Shown here: in pieces, positions 25,430 through 34,338 of the stretch | Position numbering within the stretch: position 1 is the stretch's first letter | Layout of the letters: the number at the start of each line of letters is the position of its first letter | DNA from: JAITWN01 sp034002745 | GTDB taxonomy: Bacteria; Pseudomonadota; Gammaproteobacteria; SZUA-140 | Direction: 5' to 3' | DNA length: 64,000 bases | Assembly: GCA_034002745.1 (NCBI GenBank) | Contig: JAVEZY010000006.1 | Span: forward strand, 1 to 64,000 | Position numbers and translations under genes: made by a program | Notes under the pieces: generated by a model | What the model saw: only the letters and a program-made list of their open reading frames with translations | What the model was told of the DNA's origin: nothing | Databases searched by the model: none

Positions 25430-26185
25430 ATGGCAAGCCCCCTGGCGATCGACATACTTCCCCAGCCCGACGAAACCACCTGCGGACCCACCTGTCTGCA
25501 CGCGGTCTATCGCTATTTCCAGGATGAAATGCCGCTCGACCAGGTGATCGATGGCATCCAGCGCCTCCACCATGGCGGCACGCTGGCAGTGTTCCTCGCT
25601 GCGCATGCGCTGGAGCGCGGTTATCGGGCAACGATCTACACCTACAATCTGGAGATGTTCGATCCGACGTGGTTCGACGCGGATGGCAGCGTACCGGATA
25701 TCGTCGACAGACTGCAGCGACAGGTGGAAGCCAAGAATGCGACCGAGTTCGCCGTGGCAACCGAAGGCTATGCCCGCTTCGCCGCCGCGGGCGGACGCCT
25801 GCGCTTCGAAGACCTGACCACCGGACTCATCCGCCGCCATCTCAAGCGCGGCATTCCGCTGCTCACCGGTCTGAGCGCAACCTATCTCTATCACTGCGCG
25901 CGCGAACACGGTCCGCACTGCGAATACGACGACATTCGAGGCTATCCCAGCGGCCACTTCGTCCTGCTCGCCGGCTACGATTCGGAGACCCGTTCGGTGC
26001 TGGTCATCGATCCGCTGCACTCGAATCCGATGGCGCCCGGACACCACTACGAGATCAGCATCGATCGCGTCATCGGCGCGATCCTGCTGGGCGTTCTCAC
26101 CCACGATGCCAATCTGCTGGTGATCGAGCCGGCACGCACCAGGCACTCCGCACACAGCCATGTCGATATTCATCGTCGTCAATAA
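25430..26185 (+). CDS. C39-like cysteine peptidase
   Basis: 251 residues, no signal peptide. The N-terminal QPDETTCGPTCLHAVYRYF gives the Gln oxyanion and Cys of a C39/papain-like site; GYPSGHFVLLAGYDSE has the His and VLVIDPLH the Asp. All three catalytic residues are therefore present. First gene of a run in which it overlaps the ATP-grasp gene by 26 bp. In this context it probably trims, or removes a peptide from, the product or substrate of the two ligases downstream (inference). Confidence 0.8.
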   Translation: MASPLAIDILPQPDETTCGPTCLHAVYRYFQDEMPLDQVIDGIQRLHHGGTLAVFLAAHALERGYRATIYTYNLEMFDPTWFDADGSVPDIVDRLQRQVEAKNATEFAVATEGYARFAAAGGRLRFEDLTTGLIRRHLKRGIPLLTGLSATYLYHCAREHGPHCEYDDIRGYPSGHFVLLAGYDSETRSVLVIDPLHSNPMAPGHHYEISIDRVIGAILLGVLTHDANLLVIEPARTRHSAHSHVDIHRRQ

Positions 26186-27629
26186 CCCCGAAGACTGGCC
26201 GCTCCAGATACACGGCGCCGAAGTGGTCGCCGCCAAAACCTATCTCTCCGACCCGCGGTTCATCGATCTGCGTGGAGTGAAGGTCTTCAATCTGTCGCGC
26301 TCATACCGCTACCAGAGCCTGGGCTATTACGTGTCCCTGCTCGCCGAGGCGCGCGGGCACAAACCCCTGCCGAGCGTGAACACCATCCAGGACATGAAGT
26401 CGCAGACCATCACCCGCTTCGTGTCCGATGATCTGTTCGAACTGATCCAGAAGAACCTGGCACCGATCCGGTCCGAGGAATTCGTCCTCAGCATCTACTT
26501 CGGACGCAATCTGGCGCGGCGCTACGATCGCCTTTCCCGCAGCCTGTTCAATCTGTTTCCGGCGCCGCTGTTGCGCGCCCGCTTCATCCGCACCCGATCC
26601 TGGCAATTGCAGAGCATCGGGCCGATCGCCGCCAGCGAAATTCCGGATGATCACCAGGCCTTCGTCATCGAGGCGGCAAGCGAATATTTCGCCGGCAAGC
26701 GTTCGCGACGCCGTGAACCGCAGGCCGAACGCTACGATCTCGCCATTCTCCACAACCCCGAGGAAGCACAGCCGCCCTCGGACGCCGCCGCGCTGCGCCG
26801 CTTCGTCCGCGCGGGGCGCCAGCTCGGCTTCGCGGTCGAAATGATCACCCGGAACGACTATGGCCGTATCGCGGAGTTCGACGCGCTGCTCATCCGCGAG
26901 ACCACCGGCGTCAACCATCACACTTACCGCTTCGCGCGCCGTGCCAAGGCCGAAGGCCTGGTGGTGATCGATGATCCCGGATCGATCCTGAGGTGCACCA
27001 ACAAGGTCTACCTCGCCGAACTGATGCAGCGGCACCGCATCCCGGCACCGCGCACCACCATCGTGAACCGCGGTAACATGAGCGCGATGGCGGCCGGCTT
27101 CGCCCTGCCCTGTATTCTCAAGCAGCCCGACAGCGCCTTCTCGCAGGGCGTGATCAAAGTCGAGACCCGCGCCGAGTTCCTGGCCCAGGCCGCGCGACTA
27201 CTGGAAAAATCGGAACTGATCATTGCCCAGGAATTCATGCCCACCGCCTTCGACTGGCGCATCGGCATCTTCGATCGCAAGGCGATCTTCGCCTGCAGGT
27301 ACTACATGGTGGGTGGTCACTGGCAGATCATGCAGCATGGCCCCGAGGGTCGCCCGCGCGAGGGCCGTGCCGAAACCGTGCCGCTGGCGCAGGTTCCGGC
27401 GCACGTCGTATCGACCGCACTCAAGGCGGCGAACCTCATCGGCAAGGGTCTTTACGGCGTAGACATCAAGGAGATCGATGGCCGCGTCTACGTGATGGAA
27501 GTGAACGACAACCCCAACATCGATCATGGCATCGAGGACGCCGAGGGCGGAAACGAACTCTACATGACGATCATGCGCGGCATGCTGGCCCGCGTCGAGG
27601 AGCGAAAGGGTGAAAGACGGCCACGCTGA
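26160..27629 (+). CDS. RimK-like ATP-grasp ligase with RLAN N-terminal domain
   Basis: 489 residues. Residues about 1-150 (MSIFIVVNNPEDWPLQIHGA, then FLSRSYRYQSLGYYVSLLAE-like NLSRSYRYQSLGYYVSLLAE) match the RimK-like ATP-grasp N-terminal domain; about 190-480 form the ATP-grasp fold: VVIDDPGSILRCTNKVYLAE, CILKQPDSAFSQGVIKVE, LIIAQEFMPTAFDWRIGIFD and the metal-binding MEVNDNPNIDHG. Such enzymes join a carboxylate to an amine via an acyl phosphate, often adding amino acids to a peptide or protein. Overlaps the genes on both sides (26 and 20 bp), so coupled translation is likely. Confidence 0.88.
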   Translation: MSIFIVVNNPEDWPLQIHGAEVVAAKTYLSDPRFIDLRGVKVFNLSRSYRYQSLGYYVSLLAEARGHKPLPSVNTIQDMKSQTITRFVSDDLFELIQKNLAPIRSEEFVLSIYFGRNLARRYDRLSRSLFNLFPAPLLRARFIRTRSWQLQSIGPIAASEIPDDHQAFVIEAASEYFAGKRSRRREPQAERYDLAILHNPEEAQPPSDAAALRRFVRAGRQLGFAVEMITRNDYGRIAEFDALLIRETTGVNHHTYRFARRAKAEGLVVIDDPGSILRCTNKVYLAELMQRHRIPAPRTTIVNRGNMSAMAAGFALPCILKQPDSAFSQGVIKVETRAEFLAQAARLLEKSELIIAQEFMPTAFDWRIGIFDRKAIFACRYYMVGGHWQIMQHGPEGRPREGRAETVPLAQVPAHVVSTALKAANLIGKGLYGVDIKEIDGRVYVMEVNDNPNIDHGIEDAEGGNELYMTIMRGMLARVEERKGERRPR

Positions 27630-28881
27630 ACCGGCCGGTCTCGGCCTGTTCGAGGCCTACGGAATCGAGATCGAGTACATGATCGTCGATGCCGGAACAC
27701 TCGACGTCCTTCCCGTCACCGACCGGGTGATGCACGCCATGGCCGGCGACTATGTCGACGAGGTCGAGGCCGGCGCACTGAGCTGGTCGAACGAGCTGGC
27801 ACTGCATGTCATCGAGCTGAAGACCAACGGCCCGGCGCCGGTGCTCGATGGTCTCCACAGTGCCTTCCAGGCAGACGTCGCGCGCATCAACGCGCTGCTG
27901 CGTGATTCCGGTGGTCGGCTGATGCCGACGGCAATGCATCCCTGGATGGACCCGGCGCGCGAAACCCGGCTCTGGCCCCATGCGCACAGCCCGGTCTACG
28001 AAGCCTTCGACCGCATTTTCGACTGCCGTGGACATGGCTGGTCCAATCTGCAGAGCATGCACATCAACCTTCCCTTCCGCGGCGACGGCGAGTTCGGCCG
28101 CCTGCATGCGGCGATCCGTGCGGTACTGCCGCTGCTGCCGGCGCTCGCCGCCAGTTCGCCACTGATGGAAGGCCGGCTCACCGGGACGCTCGACAGTCGC
28201 CTCGAAGTCTATCGGGACAACGCGCGCCGCATTCCCTGGGTCACCGGCATGGTGGTGCCGGAGCCGGTGTATACACGTGCGGACTATGAGAATGAGTTGC
28301 TCGGCCGCATCTATCGGGATCTGGCGCCGCACGACCCCGGCGGCCTGCTGCGCCACGAATGGGTGAACGCGCGCGGCGCGATCGCCCGCTTCGATCGCGA
28401 TGCCATCGAGATCCGGGTGCTCGACACCCAGGAATGTCCGGCATCGGACCTCGCGCTCGCGCGCCTGATCGTCGCGGTGGTGCGCGCCCTGACGGATGAA
28501 GCCTGGTATGGCATGCGTCAGTTGCGGGAACTCGACACCGCAGCGCTGCTCCATTCCTTCGAGCTTTGCGTGCGCGAAGCCGAGGATGCGGTGATAGCGG
28601 ATCGTCTGCTGCCGCGGGTCTTCGGCTTTCCCGAGCGCGGCCGCTGCCGTGCCCGCGACCTGTGGCAGCATCTGCAGGAAACCCTGCTGCCCACTCCCGC
28701 GCCGGACGATGCCGCGATCTACCGGCTCTACCTGCGCCAGGGCACGCTGGCGCGGCGCATCACCCGCGCGCTCGCACAGGAAGGCGATGCGCGGGCGGAA
28801 GCACCGGACCGGGAAGCGCTGCACCGGATCTACGAGCGCCTGTGCCGCTGCCTCGAGCGCGGCGAGTCGTTCGTCGCCTGA
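27610..28881 (+). CDS. Glutamate-cysteine-ligase-like (GCS2) carboxylate-amine ligase
   Basis: 423 residues. N-terminal FEAYGIEIEYMIVDAGTLDV has the E-x-E metal site of the GCS2/YbdK family; LHVIELKTNGPAPVLDGL and WSNLQSMHINLPFRGDGEF follow, and FDRDAIEIRVLDTQECPASD near 265-285. It would form an amide bond between an amino-acid side-chain carboxylate and an amine with ATP. Not a classical GshA (no glutathione synthetase partner). GTG start overlapping the ATP-grasp gene, with GAGGAGCGAAAGG upstream. Confidence 0.85.
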   Translation: MKDGHAEPAGLGLFEAYGIEIEYMIVDAGTLDVLPVTDRVMHAMAGDYVDEVEAGALSWSNELALHVIELKTNGPAPVLDGLHSAFQADVARINALLRDSGGRLMPTAMHPWMDPARETRLWPHAHSPVYEAFDRIFDCRGHGWSNLQSMHINLPFRGDGEFGRLHAAIRAVLPLLPALAASSPLMEGRLTGTLDSRLEVYRDNARRIPWVTGMVVPEPVYTRADYENELLGRIYRDLAPHDPGGLLRHEWVNARGAIARFDRDAIEIRVLDTQECPASDLALARLIVAVVRALTDEAWYGMRQLRELDTAALLHSFELCVREAEDAVIADRLLPRVFGFPERGRCRARDLWQHLQETLLPTPAPDDAAIYRLYLRQGTLARRITRALAQEGDARAEAPDREALHRIYERLCRCLERGESFVA

Positions 28882-28898
28882 GGAGGGCTATCCGGGAC

Positions 28899-29615
28899 AT
28901 GAAGCTGCTGCTCAGCTGCGAGCATGGCGGCAACCGGATTCCGGCGCGTTATCGCGAACTGTTCGCCGGCCATGAGGATCAGCTCGCCAGTCACCGCGGC
29001 TGGGATCCCGGCTCGCTCGAATGGGCGCGCGCGCTCGCGCGCCTGACCGAAGCGCCGCTGATCGATGCACGCACCTCGCGCCTGCTGGTCGACCTGAACC
29101 GTTCCCGCCACCACGCGGCCCTGTTCTCTCCGCCGGTCCGGAGTCTTGCGCCGGCGGAACGCGCGCGCATCCTCGAGCGCTATTACCTTCCTCACCGCGA
29201 CAGGATCGAAGACTGGATCGCGCAGCGCGTCCGCCGCGGCGACACCGTCCTGCACGTGGCCGTGCACAGCTTCACCCCCGTATTCGAAGGCACCGAGCGC
29301 AATACCGATCTGGGCCTGCTCTACGATCCCGCAAGAGCATTCGAGCGTCGCCTGTGCGTTGCCTGGCAGACGGCGATCCGCGCGCATGACGCGGCGTTGC
29401 GGGTGCGCCGCAACTATCCCTATCGGGGCAATGCGGATGGTCTCACCACTCACCTGCGCGGCTGTTTCTCCGCGGAGTCGTACCTGGGCATCGAACTGGA
29501 GATCAGCCAGGGGCTTTTGACCCGGCCACCGGCCATGCTCGCCCGCACGATTGCCATCGCGTTGCGCTCCGTCACCGAAGTGGCGACCCGATCACGGAAA
29601 CCCCGGGGACGCTGA
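28899..29615 (+). CDS. N-formylglutamate amidohydrolase family protein
   Basis: 238 residues, zinc amidohydrolase family. Motifs: LLLSCEHGGNRIPARY at the N terminus, LLVDLNRSRHH, HVAVHSFTPVFEGTERNTDL and a late LGIELEISQGLL. Classical members hydrolyse N-formylglutamate in histidine breakdown, but no hut gene is near. Its place 17 bp after GCS2 suggests that it hydrolyses an amide made by the two ligases. ATG at 28899 follows a GAGGAGGG element. Confidence 0.85.
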   Translation: MKLLLSCEHGGNRIPARYRELFAGHEDQLASHRGWDPGSLEWARALARLTEAPLIDARTSRLLVDLNRSRHHAALFSPPVRSLAPAERARILERYYLPHRDRIEDWIAQRVRRGDTVLHVAVHSFTPVFEGTERNTDLGLLYDPARAFERRLCVAWQTAIRAHDAALRVRRNYPYRGNADGLTTHLRGCFSAESYLGIELEISQGLLTRPPAMLARTIAIALRSVTEVATRSRKPRGR

Positions 29616-29654
29616 CGATAATAGGCACATCGGTAGTAGAGACCAGGAGGTCCG

Positions 29655-30485
29655 ATGTCGCAGCCCAGCACACACCCCGCGCCGGCCGGAACCGGCGAAG
29701 GGAATTTCGATACCGAATCGCCGTCACGCGCCACTGAACCGGAGGAACTCGCCGAACTGTTCCAGGTCAGTCATCCTCGCCTGCAGTCCGCGCACTACAC
29801 TCTGTTCAATGGCCACTATATTTCGGTGCATCGCAAACGCCCGTTCCGGCGCGCACAGCGCTATTGGCTGAATCTGACCTATCTGGATCCCACGCCGCAC
29901 CTGGTTACCATCGCCGACCGGCGCTGGCTGTACCTGGCCATCGGACTGGGGATGGCAACCGGCATGCTGCTCACCGCAAGCGCCTGGTCACCGACACCAT
30001 GGCATCAGCAGGCGTGGATGCCCGGAACGATTCTGCTGCTGAATGGTGCGCTGCTGTCGCTGCTCATCTTCTTTCAGCGCTCGCAGAACCTGGTCCGCTT
30101 CCACAGCCGCCACGGCGACGCGGTGCTGCTGGAACTGGCGAACAACTCACCGTCGCGCGCCGAATTCCGCGACTTCATGCGCACGCTGCTGCACCGCATC
30201 CAGACTGCGCACCGGGACCATCCGCATCGCAGCCAGCGCCGCCTCGGCGCCGAACTGGTCGAACATCGCCGCCTGTTCGAGGCCGGCCTGATCGACCGGG
30301 ACTCCTATGATCGCGCGCGAGAAAAGATCCTGCGCAAGCATCGCCAGGCCCATGTCACTCCCGGCGCGAAGAAGAACCAGGCCACGCCCGGAAAAGCCGA
30401 AGTCGTCGGCATCACGGTGGCCGAGATCTCACGGCCCGCGGCAGAGCGTATCGAACTGTTCGAACAGCGGCGCTCGGTGGGATGA
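29655..30485 (+). CDS. Membrane protein with SHOCT-like tail
   Basis: 276 residues. A cytoplasmic N-terminal region of about 90 residues, two membrane helices (about 95-113 and 120-138), then a soluble part with VLLELANNSPSRAEFRDFMR and a SHOCT-like motif EHRRLFEAGLIDRDSYDRAREKI (in part), a short oligomerisation module. Family name not recognised. It follows the amidohydrolase gene by 39 bp with an AGGAGG Shine-Dalgarno, so it may be the last gene of the amidoligase operon. Confidence 0.6.
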   Translation: MSQPSTHPAPAGTGEGNFDTESPSRATEPEELAELFQVSHPRLQSAHYTLFNGHYISVHRKRPFRRAQRYWLNLTYLDPTPHLVTIADRRWLYLAIGLGMATGMLLTASAWSPTPWHQQAWMPGTILLLNGALLSLLIFFQRSQNLVRFHSRHGDAVLLELANNSPSRAEFRDFMRTLLHRIQTAHRDHPHRSQRRLGAELVEHRRLFEAGLIDRDSYDRAREKILRKHRQAHVTPGAKKNQATPGKAEVVGITVAEISRPAAERIELFEQRRSVG

Positions 30486-30513
30486 GGAAAGGAGCAATAC
30501 CAGAAGAACCCAT

Positions 30514-30635
30514 GGGGTCAGACCCCAACCGCCGCACCTGCCCGTGTGGCTCCTCGCCGCGATATTGGCCGCCCCACTGCCGAACGCGGCATTCGCGGGG
30601 TCCGACCCCTTTCACCGTCGATGGGGTCTGACCCC
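30514..30635. repeat. Three GGGGTC-GACCCC palindromes between convergent genes
   Basis: Copies: GGGGTCAGACCCC at 30514-30526, GGGGTCCGACCCC at 30597-30609 and GGGGTCTGACCCC at 30623-30635. The first follows the plus-strand gene ending at 30485; the other two follow the minus-strand gene ending at 30638. In each case the A/G form is on the sense strand of the gene it follows. Confidence 0.8.
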
Positions 30636-30637
30636 TT

Positions 30638-31780
30638 TCATCCCACCAGGGCCTTCTCGTGCATATGCAAGAACCAGCGATCGAGAACGATCCGGCGCGA
30701 GAACCACCGGTTGCCGAGGAGCCATTCGCCGAGTCCCTGCCTGAGCGGCGGAGGCAGCGATAGCCCGGTGAAACGGCGCGGCGCCGCGCGCGCGCCGAAA
30801 CGCCGCTCGATCGCGGCGGCGTAGGGTTCAAGGTCGCGCAGGCCGTAGCGTCCGTCCCTGATGCCGAGCACGGTCGTCGCCGCCAGGATTCCAGATTCGA
30901 TCGCGGGACGGATTCCCTCGCCGCTCTGCGGATAGGCGAGTCCGGCGGCATCGCCGATCAGCATGACGCCATCATCCACCAGGCGCCGTCGGGCGCTGGA
31001 ATACAGTAGATAGGCGTGCCCATGGAATTCCTCCGGCACGCTCTCGGGTATGCGCCCATCGGCAATCAGGCGGGCGCGAAAAGCCGCCACGTGACGGGAA
31101 AGCTGGTGACCGCCCTCGCGTCCCAGCCCGACGTTGAGCCAGTCCCCCTTGCGGAAACACCAGCCATATCCCTTCATGTCGGCGCAGAAGTAGAGTTCGG
31201 GTGTCTCGGGCCTGACGGCACAGGCACGCCGCTCCCCTTCGCTCAGGCGGACCTCTATCTCCTGGGCGGTGACCGCCAGTTCGCTGCGCCCCGGACGGGC
31301 GCCCAGGTGTCGCGCAACCGGGCAGAAGTGTCCACCGGCGCCGATCAGCAGCTTCGCTTCGAGTGCGCCGTTGACGATCCAGCGACCCGGGCGGCGTTCC
31401 AGCGATTCAAGAGAGGTCCCGAGCGCCAGTCGCGCGCCGGAGCGCATCAGCAGATAGTGGTCGAACTCGCAGCGGCGAATGCCGTAGCTCACCACCCTGC
31501 CGTAGTCGACGACCCGGGAACGCTTGCCTTCCATGCCGGTGACGAAGCCGGTGATCGGCTGAAAGACGCGATCGCGCCGGTAATCCTCCGTATCCAGCCT
31601 CAGAGTCTGGACCACCGCAGGCGTGATCCAGCCGGCGCACACCTTGTCGCGCGGAAAGGGCCGACGGTCCATCACCATCACGTCCAGTCCCGCGGCACGC
31701 AGGCGGGCAGCGCAGCTCGAGCCGGCCGGGCCGCCACCGACGATCAGCACGTCGCAGTTGCCGGAGATCGCTTCAGTCAC
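30638..31780 (-). CDS. FAD-dependent oxidoreductase, geranylgeranyl-reductase-like
   Basis: 380 residues. FAD-binding N terminus CDVLIVGGGPAGSSCAARLR, then MVMDRRPFPRDKVCAGWI (the PFPRxKxCG-type motif of geranylgeranyl reductase/halogenase-like flavoproteins), and GVMLIGDAAGLAYPQSGEGI near 280-300. Likely reduces double bonds in a lipid or isoprenoid. GTG start overlaps the cyclopropane synthase stop by 8 bp, and the pairing of the two suggests lipid modification. Substrate cannot be named from sequence. Confidence 0.82.
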   Translation of the reverse strand: MTEAISGNCDVLIVGGGPAGSSCAARLRAAGLDVMVMDRRPFPRDKVCAGWITPAVVQTLRLDTEDYRRDRVFQPITGFVTGMEGKRSRVVDYGRVVSYGIRRCEFDHYLLMRSGARLALGTSLESLERRPGRWIVNGALEAKLLIGAGGHFCPVARHLGARPGRSELAVTAQEIEVRLSEGERRACAVRPETPELYFCADMKGYGWCFRKGDWLNVGLGREGGHQLSRHVAAFRARLIADGRIPESVPEEFHGHAYLLYSSARRRLVDDGVMLIGDAAGLAYPQSGEGIRPAIESGILAATTVLGIRDGRYGLRDLEPYAAAIERRFGARAAPRRFTGLSLPPPLRQGLGEWLLGNRWFSRRIVLDRWFLHMHEKALVG

Positions 31781-33119
31781 CGCTGTTCGCCGCCGGCCGC
31801 GCAGCCTGCCGTTCGGGCATCGTCGCCTCGCCGGGGACGATCCTCGCGTACAGGTGCTCCCGGGTCCAGGGCACCTCGTTGTCGCCAGCGCGATTGAACG
31901 CCACCTGGAAGAGTTGCAGTTCGCCGGTCAGAAAGGCGGCGATGGAGCCGCAAAGATACAGCCGCCACGAACGGACGAAGTTGTCGTCGAACATGTGCCG
32001 GATCTCCCCGGCGGCGGCATCGAAGCGCGCCAGCCAGTGCTCGATGGTGCGCGCGTAGTGCAGGCGGAGATTTTCCACGTCGAGCACCGCGAAGCGATGC
32101 GGCTCCAGGATGCCCATCATCTGGTCGAGGCTGGGCGGGCACGCGCCGGGGAATATGCGGCGTTCGATCCAGGCATTCATCTGGCCCGGCTTGGCGCGGC
32201 CTATGGTGTGGATCAGCCCGCGCCCATTGTCGCGCAGCACCCGGTCGATCACGTCGCCGAGCGCCGGATAGTAGCGGATGCCGACGTGTTCGAGCATGCC
32301 GACAGAAACGAACGCGTCGTAACTTCCGCTGATATTGCGGTAATCGTCCTCCACGAACTCGACGCGGTCAGCCAGCCCTTCGTCTCTCGCCCGCGCCCGG
32401 GCCCAGGCGATCTGTTCGCGGGAGATGTTGTAGGCCCGCACCCGCACACCGTAGTGGCGCGCCATGAAGAGTGCGAGCGATCCCCAGCCGCAACCCGCCT
32501 CGACCACCGAATCGCCGGGGCGCAGGCGAAGCTTGCGGCAGACGTGATGCATCTTGGCGGCCTGCGCCTCCTCCAACCCGGCCTGGGGATGGGGAAAGTA
32601 GGCGCAGGTGTAGACCATCTCGCGATCCAGCCACAGACGGTAGAAGTCGTTACCGAGATCGTAATGGGCGTGGATGTTGTCGCGGGCGCGGCCCAGGCTG
32701 GTCGAGCGTGGCCGATGCAGCCACCAGCCGAAAAAACTCGCCCTGCCGCGGCGCTGCCTGGCGGCAGCCGAAGCGCGATAGACGCAGGTCAGGAACTCGA
32801 CCAGATCGCCCTCGACCTCCACGTCCCCGCGCGCATAGAGATCGCCGAAGTAGAGCCAGGGATCGAAAAGCAGGGGCCACAGTGCGCGGCCTTCGCGGAT
32901 ATGCACTTGCATGGCGGGCACGGCGCCGTTCTGCGGAGACAGGCGCTCTCCGTTCCACAGCGCGACGTGCAGGGGCGGATCGCCAAGACCTGCCAGAAGA
33001 TACCTGAGCACGCGATGCCTCAACCCGCGCTGCTCTGTCCGCCCTTCCTGCGCCTTACGCACCGATGATGCCGGCGGGATGGATCTCAGCCCGGCGACAC
33101 CTTGCTCATGGTCGTCCAT
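31773..33119 (-). CDS. Cyclopropane-fatty-acyl-phospholipid synthase family methyltransferase
   Basis: 448 residues. N-terminal lipid-binding domain (residues 1-150) and a SAM methyltransferase domain: NIHAHYDLGNDFYRLWLDRE, MVYTCAYFPHP, VVEAGCGWGSLALFMARHYG, and ISGSYDAFVSVGMLEHVG with the catalytic Glu. Matches CfaS-type enzymes that methylenate unsaturated phospholipid chains. Start at ATG 33119; GTG 33125 is also possible. Coupled to the downstream FAD reductase, a pair seen in routes that make reduced or branched methyl lipids (inference). Confidence 0.87.
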   Translation of the reverse strand: MDDHEQGVAGLRSIPPASSVRKAQEGRTEQRGLRHRVLRYLLAGLGDPPLHVALWNGERLSPQNGAVPAMQVHIREGRALWPLLFDPWLYFGDLYARGDVEVEGDLVEFLTCVYRASAAARQRRGRASFFGWWLHRPRSTSLGRARDNIHAHYDLGNDFYRLWLDREMVYTCAYFPHPQAGLEEAQAAKMHHVCRKLRLRPGDSVVEAGCGWGSLALFMARHYGVRVRAYNISREQIAWARARARDEGLADRVEFVEDDYRNISGSYDAFVSVGMLEHVGIRYYPALGDVIDRVLRDNGRGLIHTIGRAKPGQMNAWIERRIFPGACPPSLDQMMGILEPHRFAVLDVENLRLHYARTIEHWLARFDAAAGEIRHMFDDNFVRSWRLYLCGSIAAFLTGELQLFQVAFNRAGDNEVPWTREHLYARIVPGEATMPERQAARPAANSGD

Positions 33120-33207
33120 GCGCACGTACCCCGTAGTCTGCGTCCTCTTTCCCGATCAATCGTATAAGAGGCAGATTCCGCTTTCGATGGGGGTTAGCCC
33201 TTATGGA

Positions 33208-33768
33208 TCACTGAATGACAACCATGGTACCGAGGGAAACCCAGCCTGAAAGATCGTCTATCTGTTGGTCGGTAAGGGCGACACAGCCAAGTGTCCAGTC
33301 GAACAGGCGATGGTCCTCGGGGTCGTTGCGCCCGACCCCGTGGATGCCGATGTGGCCGCCGAGCGCGGTGTTCTGCGGCGGCACTTTTCCCCGCCGGCGG
33401 GCATCGAGGATGGCATGATAGGTCCGCTCATCGATCGCCTGGCCGCGCAGCGCCTCCTCGGCATGGCTGGCGGCGGGATAATCGAGGCCAAAGAATCGGT
33501 GGTACGGGCTGTCCGTGTTGACCCAGGAGATGTAGAACACGCCCATCGGCGTCTTGCCGTCGCCCTCGCGCCGGAACGGCGCCACTCCGCCGCGCCCGAA
33601 GGCAGCCCCCCGGAACATCTCGACGCGCTGGTCTCCCTTCATCACCGACACGGTGCGCTGGCTGCTGTCGACGAACAGCCAGACACGCGACTCATCGGCC
33701 GAGGCGACGGCGCCAAACCCGGCGAACAGCCCCAGGAGGGCAAGGATCCCATGCCGCCAGCACGTCAC
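33208..33768 (-). CDS. L,D-transpeptidase (YkuD family)
   Basis: 186 residues with a signal peptide (HGILALLGLFAGFGAVASA). The catalytic region has GGHIGIHGVG (His139/His143) and LFDWTLGCVALTDQQI with Cys162, the H-x14-18-S/T-x-G-C type YkuD signature. Acts in the periplasm on peptidoglycan peptides or lipoprotein links. GTG 33768 is chosen since it forms a GTGA overlap with the Nudix gene and gives a normal signal peptide; the frame is open further upstream. Confidence 0.88.
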   Translation of the reverse strand: MTCWRHGILALLGLFAGFGAVASADESRVWLFVDSSQRTVSVMKGDQRVEMFRGAAFGRGGVAPFRREGDGKTPMGVFYISWVNTDSPYHRFFGLDYPAASHAEEALRGQAIDERTYHAILDARRRGKVPPQNTALGGHIGIHGVGRNDPEDHRLFDWTLGCVALTDQQIDDLSGWVSLGTMVVIQ

Positions 33769-34265
33769 GTCCGCACGTCTCCCGGATGCCCGCCAGCCAG
33801 GAATTCCGCCCCCGGCCGCCACCCCGGCGAGCATCCCGAATCGCGCCAGACGAGATAGTCGGCAATGATGTGCTCGTGATCGAACGCCAGGGGAAGCGTG
33901 ATGCGGGCAGGATCCACCAGCCGTACCGCCGCAGCATCGTCCCGCGCCTCGGGCGTCCCTTGGGCGGAACCGACATAGACCAGGCTCACGGTATGACCAC
34001 GAGGATCGCGGCGCGGATCCGAATAACAGCCGAGCAGGCAGCGCAAGGTCACCTCCAGACCGGTCTCCTCCGCCGCCTCGCGGAGCGCGGCGCTCTCCAC
34101 CGTCTCACCGGGGTCCACGAAACCACCCGGGATAGCCCACCCCGGAGGCGGATTCCGGCGTTCGATCAGGACGATTTCGCTCCCGATCTCGATGATTATA
34201 TCGGCCGCCACCGCCGGAGTTTTCGGGCGGCCTGACCCCACTTCATCGACGGCGCATGACGACAT
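33765..34265 (-). CDS. Nudix hydrolase
   Basis: 166 residues. The full Nudix box is at 47-70: GGFVDPGETVESAALREAAE then ETGL, with the REAAEE metal ligands. Upstream ADIIIEIGSEIVLIERRNPP matches YjhB-like members that act on nucleotide-diphosphate compounds. The first 15 codons run through a decayed copy of the GGGGTCAGACCCC repeat (TGGGGTCAGGCC), so the true start may be GTG at about 34241 or 34211. Coupled to the L,D-transpeptidase gene. Confidence 0.85.
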   Translation of the reverse strand: MSSCAVDEVGSGRPKTPAVAADIIIEIGSEIVLIERRNPPPGWAIPGGFVDPGETVESAALREAAEETGLEVTLRCLLGCYSDPRRDPRGHTVSLVYVGSAQGTPEARDDAAAVRLVDPARITLPLAFDHEHIIADYLVWRDSGCSPGWRPGAEFLAGGHPGDVRT

Positions 34266-34338
34266 CGTGGACCTCTTGCTTTTACGCGGTTAGCCGCCCT
34301 ATATTTTGCCACCTGATCGATATCATATCTGACGAGCC

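Noticed and set aside
27610..28881. GCS2 gene read as gshA for glutathione synthesis
   Set aside because: The sequence is of the YbdK/GCS2 type, no gshB is adjacent, and it is coupled to a RimK-like ligase and hydrolases, so a different product is more likely.
28899..29615. N-formylglutamate amidohydrolase read as part of histidine degradation
   Set aside because: No hutH, hutU, hutI or hutF gene is nearby; the context is the amidoligase operon.
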